This document shows, piece by piece, positions 1-6,619 of a DNA stretch of 8,157 nt. The notes beneath the pieces were generated by a model that was given only the letters and a program-made list of their open reading frames with translations, was not told the DNA's origin and ran no database searches. Location of the stretch: the NCBI GenBank assembly GCA_002305435.1, contig DBQZ01000116.1, positions 7,987-16,143 on the forward strand, in the 5' to 3' direction. A program made the position numbers and the translations under genes. How positions within the stretch are numbered: position 1 is the first letter of the stretch; the number at the start of each line of letters is the position of its first letter. Origin of the DNA: Clostridiales bacterium UBA1381 (GTDB taxonomy: Bacteria > Bacillota > Clostridia > UBA1381).

Positions 1-1629
1 ATCGTCATCCTTGAGCTTATGTTCAGATGTTGTTTGTCTCAAAGACGAGGCCGACACTTTTTTGAAATAATTTTCCCTGGTAAAGAACACTGTCAGCGGG
101 TAATCCTCGATAAAGCTCTCCTCGCTGTACGTCTTGACCTCCTCGATATCTATAAGCTGAGTTTTTCTTTCCTGGCCGTATTTTTTCGCTATGCGCTTAA
201 GCTGGGACGCTATCAGCTTCTTGACCTCCTTATCATCGGCCAGTATTCGGTCAAGCTCCGCTATCTCATCGGTCAGCTTTTCTATCTCATCGGTACGGTT
301 GATTATATATTCACGGTTCAAGTTGCGCAGCCGTATCTCCGCTATATATTCCGCCTGCACCTCGTCAAGCTCAAATCCGGCCATAAGATTGGGCACCACG
401 TCCGCTTCCCGTTCGGTATGGCGTATTATGGATACCGCCTTATCGATATCAAGCAGTATCTTCTTCAATCCGATCAAAAGGTGCAGCTTATCGCTCTTCT
501 GCTTTATATCATAGCGCAGGCTGTTTTTGACGCATCCCATGCGGAATTTTATCCATTCCAGCAGAATCCCCCGTACTCCGAGGACCTGAGGACGCGAATT
601 TATAAGCACGTTGAAATTACAGCTAAAGCTGTCCTCGAGCGGAGTTAATTTGAACAGCTTCAGCATCAGCGCTTCCGGGTCCGTGCCTCGCTTTAGGTCT
701 ATAGTAAGCTTAAAGCCTTTCAAATCTGTCTCATCACGGGCGTCGGATATCTCCCGCAGCTTGTTAGCTTTTATAAGCTCCATTATTTTGCCGATTATCG
801 CCTCTCCCGTGGTGCTGTAGGGGATCTCTGTTATCTCAATACAGTTGTTGCTCTTGTCATAATTGTACTTTGCACGCAGACGGAAGCTGCCGCGTCCGGT
901 CTCGTATATCTTTTCCATTTCCGGACGCGAATACAGAATATACGCGCCCATTGAAAAATCAGGGGCTTTCATTATATCAAGCAGCTTGTCGGTAGAAACA
1001 TTTTCGTTCTTCATGACCGCTATCGCCGCCTCGCACGTTTCACGCAGGTTGAACGAGCAGATATTGCTGGCCATGCCGACTGCTATTCCCTGGTTTGGAT
1101 TTACCAGGATATTCGGGAAAGCTGCCGGGAGAAGCGTCGGCTCCTTTAGCTCGCCGTCATAGTTATCTACGAAAGGAACCGTGTTCTTGTTTATATCCCC
1201 AAACAGTTCCTGACATATCGGCTCAAGCCGCACCTCGGTATATCTTGAGGCTGCAAACGCCATATCCCGCGAATACTGCTTGCCGAAGTTGCCCTGTGAT
1301 TCCACCAGCGGATGCAGAAGCGCCTCGTTCCCCCGCGTCAGCCGCACCAGCGTCTCGTATATTGCCATATCACCGTGCGGATTGAGCTTCATCGTCTGCC
1401 CAACAACGTTTGCCGATTTCGTCAGCTTTCCTCCCAAAAGCCCCATTTTATACATCGTATACAACAGTTTCCTGTGCGCAGGCTTAAGTCCGTCTATCTC
1501 CGGTATCGCCCTTGAGATGATGACGCTCATAGCATAGGGCATATAGTTTTTTTCCAGAGTCTGTGTTATCGGCTGCTCCTCGGCCGGAGCCGGGGTGTAA
1601 CTCGCTTGCGGCTGCTTCTTCTTTGCCAT
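1..1629 (-). CDS. Divergent type IIA topoisomerase, DNA-breakage subunit (ParC/GyrA-like), 3' end beyond window
   Basis: This is the subunit that cuts and rejoins DNA in a type IIA topoisomerase; it would work with the ParE-like ATPase encoded just upstream to decatenate or relax DNA. The visible part is 543 codons, with no stop before the left edge, so the C-terminal DNA-wrapping domain is missing. Visible landmarks: a lysine-rich N-terminus, DGLKPAHRKLLY (residues 46-57), the PHGD motif (84-87), QGNFGK (112-117), catalytic tyrosine Y130 in SRYTEVRL (128-135), and NQGIAVGMASN (179-189). Charged, coiled-coil-like sequence of the C-gate arm occupies roughly 370-470. The start ATG at 1629 has GGAGG seven bases upstream. 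Odd: the position equal to E. coli GyrA Ser83 is Met88 and that of Asp87 is Glu92. It is clearly GyrA/ParC superfamily; whether it is functionally topoisomerase IV or a second gyrase cannot be decided, so I give no symbol. Confidence 0.95.
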   Translation of the reverse strand, partial: MAKKKQPQASYTPAPAEEQPITQTLEKNYMPYAMSVIISRAIPEIDGLKPAHRKLLYTMYKMGLLGGKLTKSANVVGQTMKLNPHGDMAIYETLVRLTRGNEALLHPLVESQGNFGKQYSRDMAFAASRYTEVRLEPICQELFGDINKNTVPFVDNYDGELKEPTLLPAAFPNILVNPNQGIAVGMASNICSFNLRETCEAAIAVMKNENVSTDKLLDIMKAPDFSMGAYILYSRPEMEKIYETGRGSFRLRAKYNYDKSNNCIEITEIPYSTTGEAIIGKIMELIKANKLREISDARDETDLKGFKLTIDLKRGTDPEALMLKLFKLTPLEDSFSCNFNVLINSRPQVLGVRGILLEWIKFRMGCVKNSLRYDIKQKSDKLHLLIGLKKILLDIDKAVSIIRHTEREADVVPNLMAGFELDEVQAEYIAEIRLRNLNREYIINRTDEIEKLTDEIAELDRILADDKEVKKLIASQLKRIAKKYGQERKTQLIDIEEVKTYSEESFIEDYPLTVFFTRENYFKKVSASSLRQTTSEHKLKDDD

Positions 1630-1636
1630 GCTTCAA

Positions 1637-1641
1637 CCTCC
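1637..1641 (-). promoter_or_regulatory. Ribosome binding site of the ParC/GyrA-like gene
   Basis: On the minus strand, GGAGG precedes the ATG at 1629 with a spacing of seven bases. This fixes the start of the breakage subunit, which is otherwise not bounded within the window by its own stop codon. Confidence 0.8.
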
Positions 1642-1644
1642 ATA

Positions 1645-1657
1645 TATTATCGTTCAC
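1645..1657. repeat. 13-bp direct repeat, left copy
   Basis: TATTATCGTTCAC occurs here and again, identically, at 1734-1746. The two copies bracket a 76-base segment that holds the palindromic element and a GNRA-type hairpin. This could be a target-site duplication, or the trace of an 89-base tandem duplication. Confidence 0.6.
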
Positions 1658-1660
1658 TTG

Positions 1661-1687
1661 TCAATTGCAAGACTTTTTTGCAATTGA
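1661..1687. repeat. Palindromic element copy 1 (10-bp perfect inverted repeat)
   Basis: The arms TCAATTGCAA (1661-1670) and TTGCAATTGA (1678-1687) are exact inverted repeats around a 7-base loop. The element recurs at 8121-8149, and the similarity extends outside the stem to a TGGC shared on the right side (1691-1694 and 8154-8157). It lies in the 135-base gap between the two topoisomerase genes, 31 bases before the downstream start codon. No U-run follows the stem on the minus strand, so it is not a standard intrinsic terminator for the genes here. It could be a dispersed palindromic repeat or a 5'-UTR hairpin. Confidence 0.7.
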
Positions 1688-1713
1688 TTTTGGCTAACGA
1701 AGAAAGTAGTTAT

Positions 1714-1731
1714 AAAACGCTTTCGCGTTTT
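1714..1731 (-). terminator. Hairpin with GAAA loop and U-run, possible weak terminator or attenuator
   Basis: On the minus strand AAAACGC-GAAA-GCGTTTT forms a perfect 7-bp stem closed by a GNRA-type tetraloop, with the T-run forming the 3' arm. It starts 33 bases after the stop codon of the ParE-like gene and lies upstream of the ParC-like gene. The A-stem-U layout resembles a bidirectional intrinsic terminator, but the GC core is only three pairs, so read-through into the next gene is likely. It may instead be part of the repeat-bounded segment. Confidence 0.4.
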
Positions 1732-1733
1732 GC

Positions 1734-1746
1734 TATTATCGTTCAC
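1734..1746. repeat. 13-bp direct repeat, right copy
   Basis: An exact second copy of TATTATCGTTCAC (first copy 1645-1657). It lies between the GNRA hairpin and the stop-codon-proximal hairpin of the ParE-like gene. Confidence 0.6.
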
Positions 1747-1749
1747 AAT

Positions 1750-1765
1750 AACAGCGGCGGCTGTT
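1750..1765 (-). other. Stem-loop directly at the stop codon of the ParE-like gene
   Basis: On the minus strand AACAGC-CGCC-GCTGTT is a perfect 6-bp stem with a 4-base loop. Its first base is the last base of the TAA stop codon (1765-1767), and it is followed by TATTG rather than a real U-tract. It might protect the 3' end of the message or act as a weak terminator; the sequence alone does not say which. Confidence 0.35.
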
Positions 1766-3783
1766 TATGACAGATCTACCATATCCATATACTGTGCGCC
1801 TCTGTCGGCGATGAACTCCTTACGTCTAGTTATGTTATCTCCCAAGAGCACATCGAACATCTCCGCCGTCCTGGCGGCGTCCTCCGGCTTTACCCGTATC
1901 AACCGTCTTGTCGCCGGATGCATTGTTGTCAGACTCATCATATCCGGCTGGTTCTCGCCCAATCCCTTGGAACGTTTTATCTCGTATTCATCTTTCTCCT
2001 TGGAAAGCCCCGATTCGGTAAGTTTCGATACCACCGCATCGCGCTCTGCATCGGAATAGGCGAAATGTTTTTCGCCCTTTCGCTTTCCCTTTAACACCGT
2101 TATCTCATAGAGCGGCGACTCTGCGATATATACCTTGCCCGCCTTTATCAGCGTAGGGGTCAGCCGATAGAGCATCGTCAGCACCAGCGTGCGTATCTGG
2201 AACCCGTCCACATCGGCGTCGGTGCATATTATCACCTTATCCCAGCGCAGATTCTCAAGGCTGAAGCTGTCGAAATTACGGTTATGCTTTGTTTGTATCT
2301 CCACCCCACAGCCTAAAACGCGCAGAAGATCCATTATGATGTCGCTTTTAAATATTTTCGGATAATCCGCCTTAAGGCAGTTTAGTATCTTTCCTCGTAT
2401 AGGCATAATGGCCTGAAATTCTCCGTCTCTGGCCTGCTTGCAGGAGCCCAGAGCGGAATCGCCCTCCACAATATAGACCTCACGCTTGGTAACGTCCTTG
2501 CTGCGGCAGTCTACGAATTTTTCCACCCTGTTTGTGACGTCCATCGAGCCGCTGAGTTTTTTTCGTATATCTATTCTCGCCCGCTCTGCATTTTCACGGC
2601 TGCGCTTATTTACCAATACCTGGTTAGCTATCTTTTCCGCATCGGTCTTGTTTTCTATGAAATATACCTCAAGCTGATGGCGGAGAAACTCCGTCATTGC
2701 CTCCTGTATAAATTTATTGTTTATCGCCTTTTTCGTCTGGTTCTCATAGCTGGTCTGGGTAGAAAACGAGCTTATCACCAATGCCAGACAATCGGATACA
2801 TCGGCAAAATTTATCCGTGATTCATTTTTATTATACTTTCCGTTCTGCTTTAAATAACGGTCGATCGCATATACGAACGCATTCTTTACCGCCTTGTCCG
2901 GCGATCCTCCATGCTCAAGCCAGCTGGAATTATGGTAGTATTCCAGAAAACTCACCGCATTTGAGAAACAAAACGATACCTGCATTTTCATGCGGTAGGA
3001 AGGCTTATCCTCGCGGTCACGGCCCTCTCTTTCCATCTCCCATGTTTCAGGATTTGTGATAAAATTATCGCCCACCTGCTCTTTGAGATAGTCGGCTATA
3101 CCGTTTTCGTAATAATATTCAAACTCCTCAAAACCGTTTTCGGTCTCGTTTTTAAGCACGAACCGTATACCGGCGTTGACCATGGCTTGCTTATTCAAAG
3201 TGTCCTTAAAAAACTCCAACGGGATATCGGTTTCCGTGAATACCTCCCTATCCGGCTTCCACCGCTGGGTGCTGCCCGTCTGGACAGAGCGCACCGGCTC
3301 CTTTTTTAGGCCACCGATATTCTCACCCTTTTCAAAATGCAGGCTATAACGCGTTTTGTCACGTATGACCGTAACGTCCATATATTCTGAGCTGTACTGC
3401 GTTGCGCACGCTCCCAGCCCATTCAAGCCCAAGCTGTATTCATACATGCCGCCGCTGTTATTGTTGTATTTTCCGCCCGCATAAAGTTCGCAGAATACCA
3501 GCTCCCAGTTGTAGCGTCCTTCGCTCTCGTTATAATCAAGCGGTATACCACGGCCGTGATCTTTTACCTCCATAGAGCCATCGCGAAAACGCGTTACCTC
3601 TATCAGCTTGCCATAGCCTTCTCTGGCCTCGTCTATGGAATTTGATAATATTTCAAAAAACGAATGCTCGCAGCCCTCCAGCCCATCGGAGCCGAAAATA
3701 ACCGCCGGACGCTTCCTCACGCGGTCTGCGCCCTTTAAGCTCGATATACTGTCGTTGCCGTAATCTTCCTTCTTTTTCGGCAC
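1765..3783 (-). CDS. Divergent type IIA topoisomerase, ATPase/Toprim subunit (ParE/GyrB-like)
   Basis: ATP-driven subunit of a type IIA topoisomerase, 672 aa, a little longer than typical ParE. Domain order is standard. The GHKL ATPase shows EILSNSIDEA (44-53; E44 the likely general base, N48 the Mg ligand), DHGRGIP (75-81) and GLNGLGA (119-125). The transducer domain carries the switch lysine in QTK (349-351). The Toprim domain shows VEGDSA (439-444), PIRGKILN (461-468) and the metal-binding DADVDG (522-527), with KGLGE (606-610) near the end. Odd: in the usual DADVDGxHIRT the histidine is Gln529, and EIVDN is EILSN. The start is GTG at 3783, because an in-frame TGA at 3790-3792 excludes anything longer. 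The Shine-Dalgarno sequence is weak (AGAAG too close, GGAAGG too far). It lies downstream of an excellent promoter and 135 bases before its partner gene. ParE versus GyrB function is undecided. Confidence 0.95.
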   Translation of the reverse strand: MPKKKEDYGNDSISSLKGADRVRKRPAVIFGSDGLEGCEHSFFEILSNSIDEAREGYGKLIEVTRFRDGSMEVKDHGRGIPLDYNESEGRYNWELVFCELYAGGKYNNNSGGMYEYSLGLNGLGACATQYSSEYMDVTVIRDKTRYSLHFEKGENIGGLKKEPVRSVQTGSTQRWKPDREVFTETDIPLEFFKDTLNKQAMVNAGIRFVLKNETENGFEEFEYYYENGIADYLKEQVGDNFITNPETWEMEREGRDREDKPSYRMKMQVSFCFSNAVSFLEYYHNSSWLEHGGSPDKAVKNAFVYAIDRYLKQNGKYNKNESRINFADVSDCLALVISSFSTQTSYENQTKKAINNKFIQEAMTEFLRHQLEVYFIENKTDAEKIANQVLVNKRSRENAERARIDIRKKLSGSMDVTNRVEKFVDCRSKDVTKREVYIVEGDSALGSCKQARDGEFQAIMPIRGKILNCLKADYPKIFKSDIIMDLLRVLGCGVEIQTKHNRNFDSFSLENLRWDKVIICTDADVDGFQIRTLVLTMLYRLTPTLIKAGKVYIAESPLYEITVLKGKRKGEKHFAYSDAERDAVVSKLTESGLSKEKDEYEIKRSKGLGENQPDMMSLTTMHPATRRLIRVKPEDAARTAEMFDVLLGDNITRRKEFIADRGAQYMDMVDLS

Positions 3784-3851
3784 TGCTTCTCACGCCCTTC
3801 CCATGATATTTCAGCCCAAACGCTGCCTTACCCATGTTTGTTCAGTTTGCT

Positions 3852-3880
3852 ATTATACCACAGCTTGGCCATTTTGTCAA
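3852..3880 (-). promoter_or_regulatory. Near-ideal sigma-A promoter for the topoisomerase pair
   Basis: On the minus strand, TTGACA (3880-3875) is followed by a 17-base spacer and TATAAT (3857-3852). TGG directly before the -10 also makes it an extended -10 element. All twelve core bases match consensus. Transcription would begin near 3845, giving an untranslated leader of about 60 bases before the GTG at 3783. The promoter lies in the 110-base gap after the acetyltransferase stop, where I see no terminator hairpin, so some read-through from the upstream operon is also likely. Confidence 0.85.
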
Positions 3881-3893
3881 ATTCGGGGAAATT

Positions 3894-4319
3894 CTACAGT
3901 TGCTTATAAAAACAAATTATCCTGCCGGCTTCTATGAAACCACAGCTCAAGTGAAAGGCTAAACTCTCGTTATTATCAAGCTGGCAGTCGCTGGCAAACT
4001 CCCGGCAGCCCGACTCTTTAGCCCACTTCTCGCAGGCTCTTACCAGCTTGCGGCCGTATCCACGGCGGCGATGGCCGCTTTTTACGAATATCCCCTCCAG
4101 ATACCCGACCGGGCTTTTATTGCAGCCCTCGACATAATCATGCCTCAGCTGGCATTGGGCAAAGCCAACAATTTCCCCCTTTACTTCCAGGACAAATATG
4201 GCCGCTTCCTTTGAATTTATTAGCTCCTCGATCTCTTTCGTCTCCATCAGCGAACCGTACAGTTCTCCCGAAAGCTCTGCAATAAGCTCTGTATCCGTTT
4301 GCCTAGCCTTATATATCAT
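3894..4319 (-). CDS. GNAT acetyltransferase, aminoglycoside 6'-N-acetyltransferase (AAC(6')-I) type
   Basis: A 141-aa single-domain GNAT enzyme that would transfer an acetyl group from acetyl-CoA to an amine. The pattern DYVEG (61-65), PVGYLEGIFV (70-79), acetyl-CoA loop RRRGYG (84-89), CEKWAKESGC (96-105), FASDCQLDNNES (108-119), FHLSCGF (122-128) and RIICFYKQL (133-141) follows the known AAC(6')-I aminoglycoside-modifying family rather than generic GNATs, and the length also fits. The ATG at 4319 overlaps the prmC stop as ATGA. GGGAGG lies just upstream, inside the prmC coding end, so translation is probably coupled. No integron, transposon or other mobility signs are visible, and codon use does not stand out by eye. 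It may be an intrinsic chromosomal enzyme with a metabolic substrate. The family assignment is confident; aminoglycoside as the real substrate is an inference. Confidence 0.88.
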   Translation of the reverse strand: MIYKARQTDTELIAELSGELYGSLMETKEIEELINSKEAAIFVLEVKGEIVGFAQCQLRHDYVEGCNKSPVGYLEGIFVKSGHRRRGYGRKLVRACEKWAKESGCREFASDCQLDNNESLAFHLSCGFIEAGRIICFYKQL

Positions 4320-5131
4320 TTCTTCCTCCCGATCACAACGCGCTCTAAACCGCTGAGGTCTTTTATTGTCCTCACATCATAAAAAGCGGTCTCCATGAGC
4401 GCGGCCACTGTCTCTGCCTGGTCAAAGCCGACCTCAAATGCCAACAGGCCATCATTCGTAAGGATTTTCGGGGCTATATCCGTAATACGGCGATAAAAAT
4501 CCAGCCCATCCTCGCCGCCGTCAAGAGCCGATAAAGGCTCATAACAACGCACCTCTTTCTGCAAAGCGCCTATATCCCCGCTTCTTATATAGGGCGGATT
4601 GGAAACTATGCAGTCAAAATCCCCCGGCGGCGTCTCCTGCATAATATCCATAAGCAGGAAATTTGCTTTGACGCCATTTAAGACAGCATTCTTTTCCGCC
4701 AACGCCAAAGCGCCCGGGCTTATATCCAGGCAAGTCACCTCTGCATCCTTTACATAGCGGCCGATACTTATCCCCAGAGCACCTGAGCCTGTGCCTATAT
4801 CGAGTACGCTTCGGGGAGCCAGCTTTATTATCTCTTCGGCCAATATCTCAGTATCCTGCCGCGGTATCAACGTATACTCATCAACGAAAAATTTTAGCGA
4901 CATAAATTCCGTATACCCGAGAATGTATTGCAGCGGTATCCCGAACAACCGTTTCTGCGCCATCTCGCACGCCCGCTTTTCCTCTGCCGGTGTGACCTCG
5001 CGTTTTGACAGTATAAAATCAACGTGCGAGAGATCTAACACCTCTCGCACTATTTCCGTTGCTTCAAAGCTGCCGTTTTCCACCCCGGCCAGCATCGTTT
5101 TTATTTTGTTCCAAAGCTCGCGGACTACCAT
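4316..5131 (-). CDS. prmC: Peptide chain release factor N5-glutamine methyltransferase PrmC
   Basis: Methylates the glutamine of the GGQ motif in release factors RF1 and RF2, using S-adenosylmethionine, in the cytoplasm. The protein is 271 aa, normal for PrmC. The N-terminal helical domain carries FGIPLQYILG (63-72) and LIPRQDTE (88-95; PRPDTE in most homologues). The Rossmann methyltransferase domain has the SAM loop VLDIGTGSGALGI (109-121), the acidic strand CLDIS (134-138) and the diagnostic glutamine-binding NPPY (178-181), followed by YEPLSALDGGEDGLDFY (197-213). The ATG at 5131 overlaps the DUF1385 stop by seven bases and has AAGGAGG upstream. In Clostridia and Bacilli prmC is commonly next to prfA; here an acetyltransferase follows instead. 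No frameshift or missing residue is seen. Confidence 0.96.
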   Translation of the reverse strand: MVVRELWNKIKTMLAGVENGSFEATEIVREVLDLSHVDFILSKREVTPAEEKRACEMAQKRLFGIPLQYILGYTEFMSLKFFVDEYTLIPRQDTEILAEEIIKLAPRSVLDIGTGSGALGISIGRYVKDAEVTCLDISPGALALAEKNAVLNGVKANFLLMDIMQETPPGDFDCIVSNPPYIRSGDIGALQKEVRCYEPLSALDGGEDGLDFYRRITDIAPKILTNDGLLAFEVGFDQAETVAALMETAFYDVRTIKDLSGLERVVIGRKK

Positions 5132-6081
5132 CGGTCGTCCTCCTTGTTCTCCGGTATCACCGGCATCATCGAGGCTATCGCCACCTCTATCTGCGACCTG
5201 TCCGGTTCACGCGTTGTAAGCCGCTGCAGCCACAGCCCCGGCTGGGATAGCAGCCGCACGCAACGATTCTTGCTGCGTCCGGCCAGCTTGATTATCTCGT
5301 AAGATATCCCTGCCACCACCGGCAAAAGCAAAAGCCGCATTATTACCCTCAGCACTATCCCTGTCCGCGGCAAAAGCGAAAACAGCAATATACTGATTAT
5401 CATCACGAACAAAAGGAAACTCGTTCCGCAGCGCGGATGGAACCGCGTATATTTTTTTACATTTTCCGGCGTAAGCTCCTCCCCCGCTTCATAGCAGGCT
5501 ATCGTCTTATGCTCTGCCCCATGGTATTCATAGACACGCTGTATATCCTTCATCAGGGACACCAGAGCCATATATCCTAAAAATATCAGCATCCTGATGA
5601 TCCCTTCTACAAGGCTTGTAAACCCTTGGGAACCCTCCCAGCCGGAAATATAGTGTACTCCCGACTCTATCCAGCGCGTGAGAACGGTTGGCAGCAGAAT
5701 AAACAAACCGACGCTCAATATGACCGATATGAATACCGAAGCGTATATTACGATATCCTTGATCTTATCCCCAAAATGGTCGTCGAGCCATTTGTCGAAC
5801 TTGCTTTCACTCTCCTCCTCATCCTCGATATCTATGAACTGCGCCGAATACATCAGCGCCTTCATGCCTATGACCAGGCTTTCCACAAAATTCACACAGC
5901 CGCGCACTATCGGCAGCTTGAAAAAGCCCTTCCTTGTCGTCTTGTTATTCTCGTCTATCTTCGTCGTTATCTCTCCGTCCGGCTTGCGCACGGAAACAGC
6001 CGTCCTGTGCGGGCCTCTCATCATAACGCCCTCCATGACCGCCTGTCCTCCGATAGATGTTATATGCTGTTCTTTTCCCAT
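5125..6081 (-). CDS. DUF1385 integral membrane protein (YqhQ-like)
   Basis: DUF1385 family membrane protein of 318 aa, biochemical function not established. The family signatures are all present: N-terminal GGQAVMEGVMMRGP (11-24), HGAEHKTIACYE (187-198), HPRCGTSFL (215-223) and C-terminal LTTREPD (288-294). The histidine/cysteine/glutamate-rich motifs have led to annotations as a possible metal-dependent enzyme. About four membrane segments are visible, near 110-132, 160-178, 221-238 and 243-265, with a strongly acidic patch before the first (DIEDEEESESKFD). I chose the ATG at 6081 because GAAAGG lies seven bases upstream and GGQAVMEGV then sits at its usual distance from the N-terminus. An in-frame GTG at 6096 would add five residues but has no Shine-Dalgarno. 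The link to prmC is a common Clostridia arrangement. Confidence 0.93.
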   Translation of the reverse strand: MGKEQHITSIGGQAVMEGVMMRGPHRTAVSVRKPDGEITTKIDENNKTTRKGFFKLPIVRGCVNFVESLVIGMKALMYSAQFIDIEDEEESESKFDKWLDDHFGDKIKDIVIYASVFISVILSVGLFILLPTVLTRWIESGVHYISGWEGSQGFTSLVEGIIRMLIFLGYMALVSLMKDIQRVYEYHGAEHKTIACYEAGEELTPENVKKYTRFHPRCGTSFLLFVMIISILLFSLLPRTGIVLRVIMRLLLLPVVAGISYEIIKLAGRSKNRCVRLLSQPGLWLQRLTTREPDRSQIEVAIASMMPVIPENKEDDRW

Positions 6082-6087
6082 CGTCTG

Positions 6088-6094
6088 ACCTTTC
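6088..6094 (-). promoter_or_regulatory. Ribosome binding site that decides the DUF1385 start
   Basis: GAAAGG followed by seven bases and then ATG at 6081 on the minus strand. The competing GTG at 6096 is preceded only by an A/T-rich stretch with no purine-rich SD core, which supports the shorter 318-aa product. Confidence 0.6.
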
Positions 6095-6099
6095 ACGTT

Positions 6100-6606
6100 C
6101 TAATTTTTTCTGATATTTTTTATGTGCTTTGATATCCTAATTATATAAAACTGTATAAGACCGCTCAAAAGCACATCATACAGTATGAACATCACAAAAA
6201 TCAAAATGTACACATACCATTTTATCTGTTCAATAAATGCCATACCTAACAGCCGCCCTAAAATAAGGTAAATAGCCGATCCGGCAAGCATCATCAAGAG
6301 CTTTGCCGCATACTCCATCCACCTTTTAGGAAGTCTTTCCGCACAGGATTTTAAAACCGGGTAATAGGCGAAAAAGCCTGCATATAAAAGTGCTATCTGT
6401 TTATCGGGCAAAAACAGCGCGGCCAATATCGCCGTGACCACTCCCGTCAACAATCCCCAGCGGCGTCCGCATTCTATGACAACGGCCGCCGGAATAACGG
6501 TCGCCGCCATCGCCAGCACCTCGTTTCTTATCATGGCAGCCGCAAACAGCAGCACCATCACCATCGCCGCTGCTATTGCTGAAAATGTAAGGTTACGGGT
6601 TCTCAT
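6100..6606 (-). CDS. Small polytopic membrane protein, unknown function
   Basis: A 168-aa, very hydrophobic protein with about five or six membrane-spanning segments (near 7-26, 30-47, 50-67, 70-86, 98-120 and 129-154) and a short basic cytoplasmic tail (ISKHIKNIRKN). Motifs that look conserved are PDKQIALLYAGFFAYYPVLK (67-86) and RLPKRWMEYAAKL (91-103). The pattern resembles Firmicutes membrane proteins of the DUF2232/ECF-transporter S-component type, but I cannot assign a substrate or a firm family. The ATG at 6606 has a GGGAGAGAGG purine tract upstream. It lies 13 bases after the J-domain gene and 18 bases before the DUF1385 gene, so it belongs to the same operon. That placement between a J-protein and another membrane protein gives no direct clue to function. 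Confidence 0.82.
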   Translation of the reverse strand: MRTRNLTFSAIAAAMVMVLLFAAAMIRNEVLAMAATVIPAAVVIECGRRWGLLTGVVTAILAALFLPDKQIALLYAGFFAYYPVLKSCAERLPKRWMEYAAKLLMMLAGSAIYLILGRLLGMAFIEQIKWYVYILIFVMFILYDVLLSGLIQFYIIRISKHIKNIRKN

Positions 6607-6619
6607 AATCCTCTCTCCC

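Noticed and set aside
19..648. 209-aa plus-strand open frame and the many other plus-strand frames across the window
   Set aside because: They lie opposite clear minus-strand genes with full family motifs, have no ribosome binding sites, and encode low-complexity or arbitrary sequence.
1645..1664. Possible promoter for the ParC-like gene (TTGACA at 1664-1659 followed by ATAATA)
   Set aside because: The -35-like box belongs to the palindrome arm, and the A/T box is only about nine bases away; with correct spacing the -10 would fall on the GGAGG ribosome binding site.
1661..1687. Palindromic element as intrinsic terminator or CRISPR-type repeat
   Set aside because: No U-tract follows the stem on the coding strand, the stem is A/T-rich, and only two distant copies exist with no spacer pattern.
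3653..3835. 60-aa minus-strand frame starting in the leader of the ParE-like gene, a possible leader peptide
   Set aside because: Its ATG at 3835 has no Shine-Dalgarno, most of it overlaps the ATPase gene in another frame, and the peptide shows no attenuator-like codon runs.
6082..6096. Longer DUF1385 product from GTG at 6096
   Set aside because: There is no SD before the GTG, whereas the ATG at 6081 has GAAAGG at ideal spacing and the family N-terminus fits the shorter form.
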